Positions 8,547 to 17,143 of a DNA stretch of 48,120 nt are shown piece by piece. The translations under genes were made by a program, and so were the position numbers. The notes under the pieces are model-generated. The model made no database searches, was not told the DNA's origin, and saw only the letters and a program-made list of their open reading frames with translations. This DNA comes from Chlamydiae bacterium CG10_big_fil_rev_8_21_14_0_10_42_34 (GTDB lineage Bacteria; Chlamydiota; Chlamydiia; Chlamydiales; SM23-39), in assembly GCA_002773795.1 (NCBI GenBank), contig PFAD01000015.1:66219-114338 (forward strand), written 5' to 3'. How positions within the stretch are numbered: the first letter of the stretch is position 1; each line of letters opens with the position of its first letter.

Positions 8547-8574
8547 ATGTTCGAGAAAAGTTTCTCTTTTCTCG
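8547..8574 (-). promoter_or_regulatory. 5' leader hairpin with shared ATGTTCGAGA motif
   Basis: CGAGAAAAG (8552-8560) and CTTTTCTCG (8566-8574) form a perfect 9-bp stem with a 5-base loop in the leader of the 7996-8523 gene. One edge of the stem is the 10-mer ATGTTCGAGA (8547-8556), which is also found in the translocase leader at the same distance from the start codon. No T tract follows on the minus strand, so it is not a terminator. The remaining bases up to ytgA (8575-8787) are A/T-rich and must hold the divergent promoters, but I find no convincing pair of boxes. Confidence 0.45.
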
Positions 8575-8787
8575 GAAGTTTTCAAAAATTTTCTTCAAAA
8601 GAAGAGCGTTTTGTTTATCCCATTTAAGATTAATATTTCAATCTATTTTTCTTTTGGGCTTGGACGTATTTTCCAAATTAATTGGTGATTATATGACTTG
8701 TCTACTTTTCTTGCAAGAAACTACGATTTTCCTTTTTTTCTTTTTTACAACATTCTAATCTATATTCTTCTCTGAGATTGAACTATT

Positions 8788-9738
8788 ATGATGCGATTAA
8801 AAAAAGTTATTTTCACCCTGCTTGCCCCCCTCCTTATATTGGGTTGTTCCACATCTAAAGGGGGATGGTTTCAAGATAATGGTAAGTTAAAAGTTTTATC
8901 TACAACGGCACAAGTTGGTGACTTAGTTAAAGCGGTAGGTGGAGATCGGGTAGATGGATGGGTGCTTATTAAAGGGGACCTCGATCCGCATAGTTATGAA
9001 ATTGTGAAAGGCGACGGCGAGCGCCTCGATCGGGCGGATCTCATATTTTATAGTGGATTAGGCCTTGAGCATGGGGCAAGCCTCTCTTCGATTCTTAAAA
9101 ATTCCTCTAAATCTACCGCAATTGGGGATCGAATCGAATCTGCCTACCCTGAGCAAATCCTTAAAAAGGGGGGAGTATTTGACCCCCATATTTGGATGGA
9201 TATCTCCCTTTGGCAAAAAGGGGTAGATCCAATCGTTGAGGCCCTGTCTGCAATGGATCCAGAAGGGGCTGAGGGGTATCGCGAAAGGGGGGCGATTTTG
9301 TCTCGAGAAATGCTCGATGCCCACAATCAGATTTTAGAGATGATGCAAAAAATCCCGTCAGAAAAGCGCTATTTAGTTACCAGTCACGATGCATTTCACT
9401 ATTTTACCCGTAGTTATCTTGCAGATCCAGGTGAGATTAGCTGGCAGGAACGTTTTGCGGCGCCAGAGGGGCTTGCTCCGGAAGGGCAGCTTAATCCTCG
9501 AGATATTCAAAAGATTATCGATTATCTTAAAATGAAAAATATATGGGTCCTTTTTCCTGAGTCAAGCGTGAGTAAAGACTCGATTCGAAAGATCGCTACA
9601 GCTGGAAACGAGCTAGGACTTAACATTCAAATCTGTTCAGAACCTCTATATGGTGATGCAATGAGCGGACTTACATACCTTGAAATGATGCATAGTAACG
9701 CAAAGACAATCTCAAAATATTTATGGAATATGCAGTAA
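8788..9738 (+). CDS. ytgA: metal-binding lipoprotein of the Ytg ABC transporter (TroA/ZnuA family)
   Basis: YtgA captures a divalent metal (iron in Chlamydia; zinc or manganese in relatives) outside the inner membrane and hands it to the YtgCD permease. The 316-residue protein begins with a lipoprotein signal peptide ending in the lipobox LILGC, so Cys20 should be lipidated. The cluster A-1 metal ligands of the TroA family are seen as His68 in DPHSYE, His134 in DPHIW, His200 in SHDAFHYF and an Asp near 290. Two Met codons open the frame (8788 and 8791), and only a weak GAG precedes them. It overlaps ytgB by 16 bases. Metal choice cannot be read from the sequence. Confidence 0.93.
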   Translation: MMRLKKVIFTLLAPLLILGCSTSKGGWFQDNGKLKVLSTTAQVGDLVKAVGGDRVDGWVLIKGDLDPHSYEIVKGDGERLDRADLIFYSGLGLEHGASLSSILKNSSKSTAIGDRIESAYPEQILKKGGVFDPHIWMDISLWQKGVDPIVEALSAMDPEGAEGYRERGAILSREMLDAHNQILEMMQKIPSEKRYLVTSHDAFHYFTRSYLADPGEISWQERFAAPEGLAPEGQLNPRDIQKIIDYLKMKNIWVLFPESSVSKDSIRKIATAGNELGLNIQICSEPLYGDAMSGLTYLEMMHSNAKTISKYLWNMQ

Positions 9739-10466
9739 GAGCCGAAGGGCTCAATATCAACTTTGGCAACACATCAATTCTGTGGGATCTTAGCTTCGAG
9801 ATCCCTAAAGGAAGTCTTGTAGGCATTATTGGCCCAAATGGGGCGGGAAAGAGCACTCTTTTGAAAGCAGCGCTTGGATTAGTCAAACCTTTTTCGGGAA
9901 AGATCTCTCTTTATGGGAATGTTGCTTATGTTCCTCAGCGCGAATCGGTCGATTGGGATTTCCCGATTACGGCAAAAGAAGTTGTCCTTATGGGCCGTTA
10001 TGGCAGGCTCGGTCTTTTTGGAAGACTTCGAAAAGCGGACCGGCTTGCAGCGGCAGCTGCTTTAGAGCAGGTGGGAATGAGTGCATACGCAGATCGACAG
10101 ATTAGTCAGCTGTCTGGGGGGCAACAGCAGCGCCTTTTCATCGCCCGCGCCCTTGTTCAAGATGCAGATCTATTTTTACTCGACGAGCCTTTTGTTGGCG
10201 TCGATCTTGCGACCGAAAAAGCAATTGTACAACTCCTTCAAAAACTCAAAGAGCAGGGTAAAACGATATTAATCGTCCACCATGACTTGCCAAGCGTTGA
10301 AGAGTATTTTGATTGGGTTCTTCTTTTAAACACAAGACTGCTTGGTTGCGCCCCTGTCAAAGAGGTATTTACCCGAGAAAACTTGGCGAGAGCCTTTGGT
10401 AAAAGTCAGCTCCTTTTCGATGAGGCTGTCGATCTATCTGCGAAAAGTACTTCAGGGATTTTATGA
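9723..10466 (+). CDS. ytgB: ATP-binding subunit of the Ytg metal ABC transporter
   Basis: This 247-residue cytoplasmic ATPase powers metal import through YtgC and YtgD. The Walker A motif GPNGAGKST (about residues 37-45), the Q-loop VPQRESVDWDFP, the ABC signature LSGGQQQR (about 131-138), Walker B LFLLDEP and the switch histidine in IVHHD are all intact. The Q-loop form is that of the metal-importer (ZnuC/TroB) class. The start lies inside ytgA and the stop overlaps ytgC in ATGA, indicating translational coupling. Confidence 0.96.
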   Translation: MEYAVRAEGLNINFGNTSILWDLSFEIPKGSLVGIIGPNGAGKSTLLKAALGLVKPFSGKISLYGNVAYVPQRESVDWDFPITAKEVVLMGRYGRLGLFGRLRKADRLAAAAALEQVGMSAYADRQISQLSGGQQQRLFIARALVQDADLFLLDEPFVGVDLATEKAIVQLLQKLKEQGKTILIVHHDLPSVEEYFDWVLLLNTRLLGCAPVKEVFTRENLARAFGKSQLLFDEAVDLSAKSTSGIL

Positions 10467-11704
10467 TCCATTTTTTCACTGATCCGGTTTTGCGAGCGCC
10501 CATCTGGGGCTGTATGCTCATGTGCTTGGCCTCATCATTGATGGGTGTTCTCATTTTTTTGCGAAAGCGCTCTCTTTTAAGTGAAACATTATCTCATGCG
10601 ACGTATCCGGGAGCTTGTTTAGGGGTGGCCCTTTTTGCCCTTTTTTTCCCTCAATATGAAGAGTGGACATTTTTGGCTGTTCTCGGTGGTGCTTTCGTCT
10701 CTTCATTGCTTGGTTTGAAAGCGATCAATTGGTTAGAGCAAAAAGGGGGGGTAAGAACTGACGCGGCACTTTGTTTTGTCTTAGCTGTTTTTTTTGGCAT
10801 TGGGATTGTGATTGCAAGTGGCATGCAAAGTGGACTTCCAATGTGGCATAAGCAGGTACAAATGCTCCTGTTTGGGCAAGCTGCTACCATGAGTGATATC
10901 CATATTTGGACCTATGGGGGGTTATCCCTTGTCATTGTTTCATTTTTATTTTTGACCTATCGCCCTTTGCAGTCTTTGCTTTTCGATCGCAACTTTTCTC
11001 TCACTAATAAATTGCCCGTAATTTTACTTGAAAAGGCTGTGTTTTGGCTTTTGCTCCTTTCTTTGATTGTGGGCATTCGCAGCGTGGGTGTTGTTTTAAT
11101 GTCTGGAATGGTCATCGCACCCGCAGTTGCAGCACGGCAGTTTACCGATCGACTTAAAGTGATGTTTGTTTTAGCTGGCTTTTTCGGGTCTATGAGTGGT
11201 TTGTTGGGGAATTATTTTTCAGTTGTCGCTGATTTACCAACAGGACCTGCCATTGTCCTCGTTGGAACGTTATTTGCTCTACTTTCTCTCCTGTTTGCCC
11301 CTAAAAGAGGCCTCTTATTTCGGGTCATTCGAATTTTGTCATTTCGGTTGCGGTGTCTTGAAGAAAACATCTTAAAAGGGATTTGGAAGAACGGAAAAGT
11401 CTCGGAAACCCCTTCATTTGCTGTTAAAACTGCCCTTTGGCAACTGAAAAGAGGAGGCTGGATTAATCCATCTTTACAGTTGACGAAAGATGGAAAATTA
11501 AAGGCCCTCTCCATTGTGCGCTTGCATCGACTTTGGGAGCTTTACCTTGCCGAAAGATTGGGCTTTCAGGGAGATAAAATCCATCGGACTGCTGAAGAGA
11601 TGGAGCACATTATTACACCTGAAATGGAAGAGAAATTAACCCATCTTCTCGAAAATCCTAAGCATGATCCTCATAAACAGCCCATTCCGGAGAAAGGTTT
11701 ATGA
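10463..11704 (+). CDS. ytgC: YtgC permease fused to a DtxR-type metal-dependent repressor (YtgCR)
   Basis: Residues 1-280 form a multi-span ABC-3 family permease with SETLSHATYPGACLG (40-54). Residues 285-413 are soluble and resemble DtxR/MntR regulators. A winged-helix region (300-350) is followed by the dimer/metal-binding segment with RLHRLWELYLAERLG (353-367) and HRTAEEMEH (374-382), and by DPHKQPIP (402-409). No SH3-like third domain is present. In C. trachomatis the same fusion is known to be cleaved to release the iron-dependent repressor YtgR, which acts on the ytg promoter. I infer the same arrangement here. The cleavage site is expected near residues 280-295, after the last membrane segment. 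Confidence 0.93.
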   Translation: MIHFFTDPVLRAPIWGCMLMCLASSLMGVLIFLRKRSLLSETLSHATYPGACLGVALFALFFPQYEEWTFLAVLGGAFVSSLLGLKAINWLEQKGGVRTDAALCFVLAVFFGIGIVIASGMQSGLPMWHKQVQMLLFGQAATMSDIHIWTYGGLSLVIVSFLFLTYRPLQSLLFDRNFSLTNKLPVILLEKAVFWLLLLSLIVGIRSVGVVLMSGMVIAPAVAARQFTDRLKVMFVLAGFFGSMSGLLGNYFSVVADLPTGPAIVLVGTLFALLSLLFAPKRGLLFRVIRILSFRLRCLEENILKGIWKNGKVSETPSFAVKTALWQLKRGGWINPSLQLTKDGKLKALSIVRLHRLWELYLAERLGFQGDKIHRTAEEMEHIITPEMEEKLTHLLENPKHDPHKQPIPEKGL

Positions 11705-12546
11705 GTGATGCAATTCAGATGGCGGTATTAAGCGCGATCGCAATTTCTTGTGGGTTGATCGGTCCATTTCTTGTTTTGAAAAGAATGGCTATGTTTGCAA
11801 ACTCCTTATCACATACAATTTTATTGGGAATTGCTCTCGCCTTTCTTTTGACCGGATCTTTGTATTCTATCTCCTCCCTGTTGATTGGGGCTTTACTAGC
11901 TGCGCTCATGACCGCCTTTTTTACGGGAGCTCTCGTTCGGGTCTTCCGCTTGCAAGAAGATGCAAGTATTGGGCTCGTATTTACTTCCCTTTTTGCCCTT
12001 GGAATTGTCGTTGTGACCCTTTTTACTCGCGATGTCCATCTTGGGATCGAAGCTGTGATGGGTAATGCAGATATTATTCAGATGAGCGATTTGAAATTTT
12101 CTTTAAGTCTTGTGGGAATTAATTTAGCTGTTATCGCTCTGTTTTTTAAGCAGTTTCAAATTGTTAGTTTTGATCAGAATCTAGGGAGAACTTTAGGAAT
12201 GCGTATGGGCATTTTTCACTTTCTCCTTCTATTTCTGATTTCAATCACTTGTATCGGTGCATTTCGAGCAGTAGGGGTCCTCTTGGTTCTCGCATTTTTA
12301 GTTGGACCTTTTTTAACGGCTCGCATTTTTTGCCATAGACTTCCTCAGCTCCTTTTTTGGACTCCAGCTGTTGGCGTCTTCGCCTCTATATTCGGCGTGA
12401 TGATTTCACGATTTTGTGTAGATGTCTTTGAGTTGGCCCTTTCGACCGGAGGGATCGTCGCAACACTTATCGGTTTAATTTATGTTGTTGCAAAATGGAT
12501 CTCTTCGATTAATCTATCAGCATGGAAAAGAAAATTGCCATCTTAG
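11701..12546 (+). CDS. ytgD: second permease subunit of the Ytg metal ABC transporter
   Basis: This 281-residue ABC-3 family membrane protein (about eight helices) pairs with the permease half of YtgC. It lacks any repressor extension. The family segment MAMFANSLSHTILLGIALAF (about residues 29-48) couples the permease to the ATPase. The ATG overlaps the ytgC stop in ATGA, and its 3' end overlaps dxr by 25 bases, so the transporter operon and dxr are translationally linked, as in Chlamydia. Confidence 0.94.
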   Translation: MSDAIQMAVLSAIAISCGLIGPFLVLKRMAMFANSLSHTILLGIALAFLLTGSLYSISSLLIGALLAALMTAFFTGALVRVFRLQEDASIGLVFTSLFALGIVVVTLFTRDVHLGIEAVMGNADIIQMSDLKFSLSLVGINLAVIALFFKQFQIVSFDQNLGRTLGMRMGIFHFLLLFLISITCIGAFRAVGVLLVLAFLVGPFLTARIFCHRLPQLLFWTPAVGVFASIFGVMISRFCVDVFELALSTGGIVATLIGLIYVVAKWISSINLSAWKRKLPS

Positions 12547-13655
12547 GCAGTACAGGTTCAATTGGTACAAGCACCTTAAAAATTGCACGGCACTTAAAAT
12601 TAGAAGTTGTCGCGCTCGCTGCTAAATCTAATATTGAACTCTTAGAGGCTCAAGCAAAAGAGTTTCACCCAAAACTCATCGCCGTCTTTGATCCCAATAA
12701 AGCCTTTGAGCTCCAAAAACGTTTGCCTCATATTCAAGTGCTTGCAGGAATGGATGGGTTGCAATCTGTTGCTAGTTTTTCAGAGGCCAATTTTTGTATG
12801 CTTGCAATGAGCGGTAGTTCTGGACTGCTCCCAGCCATTTCTGCCATTGAAGCGGGCAAAGAAATTGGACTTGCGAATAAGGAAATTTTGGTCTGTGCGG
12901 GGGAGTTAATCTCTTCCCTGGCAAAGAAAAAAGGGGTGCAGCTTCTCCCAGTAGACAGCGAACATAGCGCCTTATTTCAGTGCCTTAAAGGGGAAAAATC
13001 AGATTCCGTTCGGAGATTGATTCTTACCGCCTCGGGCGGCCCGTTTAGGGAAAAGTCGATGGAAGAGCTAAAGCTAGTGACTCTCGAACACGCCCTTGCA
13101 CACCCAAATTGGAAGATGGGACCGAAAGTAACGATCGACTCATCAACGTTGATGAATAAAGGCCTTGAGATGATCGAGGCGAGATGGCTTTTTGACATAG
13201 ACCCTAGTCTTATTGAGGCGGTCATTCATCCTCAAAGTAGAGTTCATTCATTTGTTGAATTCATCGATGGATCAATGATGGCCCAAATCTCTGAGCCAGA
13301 TATGTTGTTACCCATTCAATATGCTCTGACCTATCCCGATCGAAAGGAAGGTTTGTTGGCTCCATATGACTTTTTAAAAAACAGCACGCTTACCTTTTTT
13401 CCTCCCGATAAAGAAAAATTTCGATGTCTATATCTTGCAACGGAGGCGATGAAAGCGGGGGGGAGTTACCCTTGTTTTTTAAATGCTGCAAATGAAGTTT
13501 TGGTAGACAGATTTATCAGTGGAAAAATCTCTTGGCTCGAGATTGGAACCAAGCTTGAAAAATTAATCTCTTCACATGAGGTTCAAAATCTGCTAACCTT
13601 AGAGGCAATTCTTGAAGTCGACGGCCTAGCCCGTAAAAAAGCGAGTGAAGTTTGA
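12522..13655 (+). CDS. dxr: 1-deoxy-D-xylulose 5-phosphate reductoisomerase
   Basis: Dxr converts 1-deoxy-D-xylulose 5-phosphate to 2-C-methyl-D-erythritol 4-phosphate with NADPH, the first committed step of the MEP isoprenoid pathway. The 377-residue length is normal. The NADPH-binding GSTGSIGTSTL (9-19), the ANKE segment, the metal-binding PVDSEHSALFQ, the Ser-rich TASGGPF loop and PNWKMGPKVTIDSSTLMNKG are all present. The ATG lies inside the end of ytgD, a gene order shared with Chlamydia. Confidence 0.97.
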   Translation: MEKKIAILGSTGSIGTSTLKIARHLKLEVVALAAKSNIELLEAQAKEFHPKLIAVFDPNKAFELQKRLPHIQVLAGMDGLQSVASFSEANFCMLAMSGSSGLLPAISAIEAGKEIGLANKEILVCAGELISSLAKKKGVQLLPVDSEHSALFQCLKGEKSDSVRRLILTASGGPFREKSMEELKLVTLEHALAHPNWKMGPKVTIDSSTLMNKGLEMIEARWLFDIDPSLIEAVIHPQSRVHSFVEFIDGSMMAQISEPDMLLPIQYALTYPDRKEGLLAPYDFLKNSTLTFFPPDKEKFRCLYLATEAMKAGGSYPCFLNAANEVLVDRFISGKISWLEIGTKLEKLISSHEVQNLLTLEAILEVDGLARKKASEV

Positions 13656-15589
13656 CAGTGATCAATTTAATTTATGTTCTTCTTGCAATTGTTGGTTTAG
13701 GGTTTCTTGTTTTTATCCATGAGCTGGGACACTATTGGGTTGCCAGACGCAGAGGAATGCGGGTTGAAGCTTTCGCCATAGGATTTGGTAAGCCGATCTT
13801 TACCTGGGAAAGAGATGGTGTTAAGTGGCACATTTGCATGCTCCCCTTCGGAGGATATGTCAAAATCGCAGGAATGCAAAAAGAGGGCTTTTTAGAGCCG
13901 TCAGAAATTCCAGATGGCTTTTTCGGGAAAAAGCCGTGGGACAGAATTCAAGTTGCTTTTGCAGGGCCCCTCGTTAATATCGTATTCGCTCTCGTTGTTT
14001 TTAGCGTCCTTTGGTTTTCAGGTGGCAGAAATAAACAGTTTACCGAATTTACTCACCGAATTGGCTGGGTTGATCCGAACTCTGCGCTCTATAGCTTAGG
14101 CGTACGTCCTGGCGATGTGATCGATAAATACGATGGACGCCCTTTCACAGGATTTAAAGACCTTCTCATCGCAAGCATCATGAGCGATGAATCGACTCAA
14201 ATTTCTGGAAAAAAGATCGATTATCTCTCTGGAAAACAGACCGATTTTAACTACACTTTAAAGACGTATCAGAATCCTGAGCTCATGGGAAAAGACCGAC
14301 TCAATACAATTGGCGTCTTATCTCCAGCTCGTTACATGATTTATAATGGCCAAGATCTTCTTCCAGGCTCTCCGATGGCGGAAAGTGGGATCGAGCCGAA
14401 AGACCGAGTTCTTTGGGCAGATGGAGAGGTGATTTTCTCCCATCAGCAACTCAGTAGTTTAATCAATGATTCAACAGCATTTTTAACTGTCCAGCGCGGC
14501 GATGTTATTTTTGAAACAAAAGTGCCTCGCGTCCGGTTGTCTGACTTGAAAATGTCTCCTCCAGAACAAGGTGAAATCGATGATTGGCAACATGAGGCAA
14601 GTCTAAAAGGGAAACTCCAAGACCTCTATTTTATTCCGTATAATTTATCTCCAACTGCAGCTGTTGAAGGGAAAATTCAATTCATTGACGAAGAAGATCA
14701 AGCAAAAGCTACTGCAGCATGCGAAAGATGTGCCCATTATAGCCCGCTTCTTGAAGGGGATCAAATCCTTGCCGTTGACGGGAAAAAAATTCAGACCCCT
14801 TACGAACTTCTTGCTGACCTGCAGTCTCGTCACGTCCTTATGGTTGTCGATAGAAATCCTGCCTTGGTGGCAAAGACCCTTTGGACAAAAGCAGATGCCC
14901 AGTTCGATGATTTTAGTTCACAAGATCTAAAAAATATTGTCGATTCAATTGGAACTGACCATCCAGTTGTAGCTTCAGGGGATCTACGCTTACTTGCCCC
15001 TATTACACCTAAACCCCTTATCGACTTTTCTTTGACTCAATCTCAAAAAGCGCAGCTCGCAGAAGAGCTTGCTCAGTCAAAGAAAGAAGTTGAAACCATT
15101 CAAGATCCTCAAAAACGAAGTGAGGCGATCGGCCAATTAGAAAAACGGGAAAATAAAGTTGTATTGGGTCTCCCTTTAGTCGATCGGGCAGTCATGTATA
15201 ATCCAACACCGATGCAACAATTTGGTGAGGTTTTCAAAGATACCTATCGAACGCTTTATAGCCTCGTCACTGGTGTGGCAAATCCGAAATATGTATCTGG
15301 CCCTGTTGGGATTGTTCAAATTGTTCACCAAAGTTGGATGCTCGGTGGCAAAGAGGTCCTTTTCTGGATGGCCCTCATTAGCCTTAATCTCGGCATCATC
15401 AACTTACTCCCGCTCCCCGTTCTCGACGGTGGGCATATCCTCTTTTCTGTAGTGGAAATGATCACAAAAAAACCGATTAAGGCAAAGACTATGGAACGGA
15501 TGATTATCCCATTCGTTGTCCTCCTCATCGGCTTTTTCATCTTTGTAACCTATAACGATATCTCTAGGATCTTCTCCAAATTCTTTTAA
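13652..15589 (+). CDS. rseP: RseP/YaeL-type site-2 protease, long chlamydial form with PDZ domains
   Basis: This membrane zinc metalloprotease cleaves substrates within the membrane, for example anti-sigma factors. The active site HELGH is at residues 23-27 in the first helix, and the second motif LPLPVLDGGH is in a C-terminal helix. At 645 residues it is far longer than E. coli RseP (about 450) and close to chlamydial homologues. The extra length is a periplasmic region with PDZ-like segments (around 90-120 and 340-390). Translation starts at TTG (13652) overlapping the dxr stop, with GTG (13658) as the alternative. Its target here is unknown. Confidence 0.94.
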   Translation: MTVINLIYVLLAIVGLGFLVFIHELGHYWVARRRGMRVEAFAIGFGKPIFTWERDGVKWHICMLPFGGYVKIAGMQKEGFLEPSEIPDGFFGKKPWDRIQVAFAGPLVNIVFALVVFSVLWFSGGRNKQFTEFTHRIGWVDPNSALYSLGVRPGDVIDKYDGRPFTGFKDLLIASIMSDESTQISGKKIDYLSGKQTDFNYTLKTYQNPELMGKDRLNTIGVLSPARYMIYNGQDLLPGSPMAESGIEPKDRVLWADGEVIFSHQQLSSLINDSTAFLTVQRGDVIFETKVPRVRLSDLKMSPPEQGEIDDWQHEASLKGKLQDLYFIPYNLSPTAAVEGKIQFIDEEDQAKATAACERCAHYSPLLEGDQILAVDGKKIQTPYELLADLQSRHVLMVVDRNPALVAKTLWTKADAQFDDFSSQDLKNIVDSIGTDHPVVASGDLRLLAPITPKPLIDFSLTQSQKAQLAEELAQSKKEVETIQDPQKRSEAIGQLEKRENKVVLGLPLVDRAVMYNPTPMQQFGEVFKDTYRTLYSLVTGVANPKYVSGPVGIVQIVHQSWMLGGKEVLFWMALISLNLGIINLLPLPVLDGGHILFSVVEMITKKPIKAKTMERMIIPFVVLLIGFFIFVTYNDISRIFSKFF

Positions 15590-15609
15590 AAAAAAGGGAG
15601 GAGGGAATT

Positions 15610-17121
15610 TTGCGCTGGCTTATTTTCTTGTTTCCTTTTTTGATTTTTGGAACAGATCTCGATGATCGCTTAGCTTCCATGTCACTTAATGAAAAGATCG
15701 GCCAGTTATTTGTCGCCCCAGTTTGTCCCACCAGGGGAGAAGATCATTTTAAAGATTGGCAAGAGCTCATGGCAAAATACCATGTGGGCAATGTCATCCT
15801 CAAACATTCAGACCCAAGTTCACAAATTCAATTTCTCAATCGTTTGCAGTTGTCTTCAAAGATCCCCCTTTTAGTTATGGCCGATGCGGAATGGGGTCTT
15901 TCTATGAGAATGAGTGATGTCATTGCATTTCCAAAAAACATGACCCTCGGCGCAATAGATGATCTAAATTTGATTTACCGATTAGGTCTTGAGATAGGAA
16001 GGCAAGCTAAATTAGTTGGCGTTCACATGAACTTAGCTCCCGTTGCCGATGTCAATAGGAATCCGGAAAATCCTGTGATTCATATGCGATCCTTTGGCGA
16101 AGATCCAATCAAGGTGGCAAGGTGTGTCAATGCTTATGCAAGGGGGCTTCAAGATGCGGGCGTAATGGCCTGCGCCAAACACTTTCCTGGCCATGGCGAT
16201 ACAAGTGTGGACAGCCATCTGGATTTACCCGTATTGAACCATACACTTGAAAGATTAAAGACAGTAGAATGGACCCCGTTTAAAAGTGGGGTGGACGGGG
16301 GGATTTCTGCTTTAATGACAGCTCATCTAGATATCCCTACAATTGATCCTTTACTCCCCAGTTCTTTATCTCCCAGATGTACTGCGTTCATGCGGCAGTA
16401 TCTCGGTTTTGATGGACTGATCGTTACTGACGCACTCAATATGAAGGCTTTGTCTGATCGCTATAGCCTTGAAGAAATAGCCCTTTTAGCACAAGAGGCG
16501 GGAGCTGAGCTTCTCTTATATGGCGCGCATATCGATGAAAGGGTCGATGAATTAATCCATTCCACGATTCCAAAAGCAATTGAAGCTTTAAAGAATGGCT
16601 ATGCTACCGGAAGGTTGGATATACGCGAGTTAGACAAGACAGTTTTGAAGATTTTGCGCGCGAAAGAAAACATTGAGCCCATTGTATCTTTAGATGGGGT
16701 GAATTCTTTGCAAACGGACGATGCAGTTGAGCTAAAGAAAGAGCTTTTTTCTAGGGCTGTCACTCTGATTGGGAAAAGTGTTTTTCCAATTGGGGAAAAT
16801 GTAGGCTATTTAAGTTTCGGCAGTGGAGATGTTTTAGCCTCTGCGTTTTCTGAAGTGGGTGCACATGAAAAGATCGTTATTGCTGTGCACCAAAAGCAAG
16901 CGCTAACAGAAGAGGTGATTGCAAAAATCAACTCTTTATCTGATCGGGCAATCCTTTGTCTTTTCACAACGCCCTATGCTTTAACGCATTTTAAAAACTT
17001 TCAGACGATCCTGATTGCCTATGAAAATGATGTGGAGGCTCAGGCGGCCGTTTTTCGGGTTTTAAAAGGGGAAAAACAAGCAAAGGGCCATCTACCTGTT
17101 ACAGTAGATGGCGTCCCTTAA
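15610..17121 (+). CDS. exported GH3-family glycosidase, NagZ-like beta-N-acetylhexosaminidase
   Basis: The catalytic domain matches the NagZ branch of glycoside hydrolase family 3. NagZ enzymes remove N-acetylglucosamine from peptidoglycan fragments. Its NagZ signature is KHFPGHGDT (190-198) with the Asp-His dyad DSH (201-203), and the nucleophile is Asp274 in IVTDALNM. Unlike cytoplasmic NagZ, it opens with a hydrophobic signal sequence (about residues 1-14), and at 503 residues it carries a C-terminal domain of about 150 residues. Start is TTG at 15610 behind a strong GGGAGGAGGG. It follows rseP by 20 bases and probably shares its transcript. An alternative GH3 substrate cannot be excluded. 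Confidence 0.88.
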   Translation: MRWLIFLFPFLIFGTDLDDRLASMSLNEKIGQLFVAPVCPTRGEDHFKDWQELMAKYHVGNVILKHSDPSSQIQFLNRLQLSSKIPLLVMADAEWGLSMRMSDVIAFPKNMTLGAIDDLNLIYRLGLEIGRQAKLVGVHMNLAPVADVNRNPENPVIHMRSFGEDPIKVARCVNAYARGLQDAGVMACAKHFPGHGDTSVDSHLDLPVLNHTLERLKTVEWTPFKSGVDGGISALMTAHLDIPTIDPLLPSSLSPRCTAFMRQYLGFDGLIVTDALNMKALSDRYSLEEIALLAQEAGAELLLYGAHIDERVDELIHSTIPKAIEALKNGYATGRLDIRELDKTVLKILRAKENIEPIVSLDGVNSLQTDDAVELKKELFSRAVTLIGKSVFPIGENVGYLSFGSGDVLASAFSEVGAHEKIVIAVHQKQALTEEVIAKINSLSDRAILCLFTTPYALTHFKNFQTILIAYENDVEAQAAVFRVLKGEKQAKGHLPVTVDGVP

Positions 17122-17143
17122 AGAGTGCCTACACCCTTAGTCT

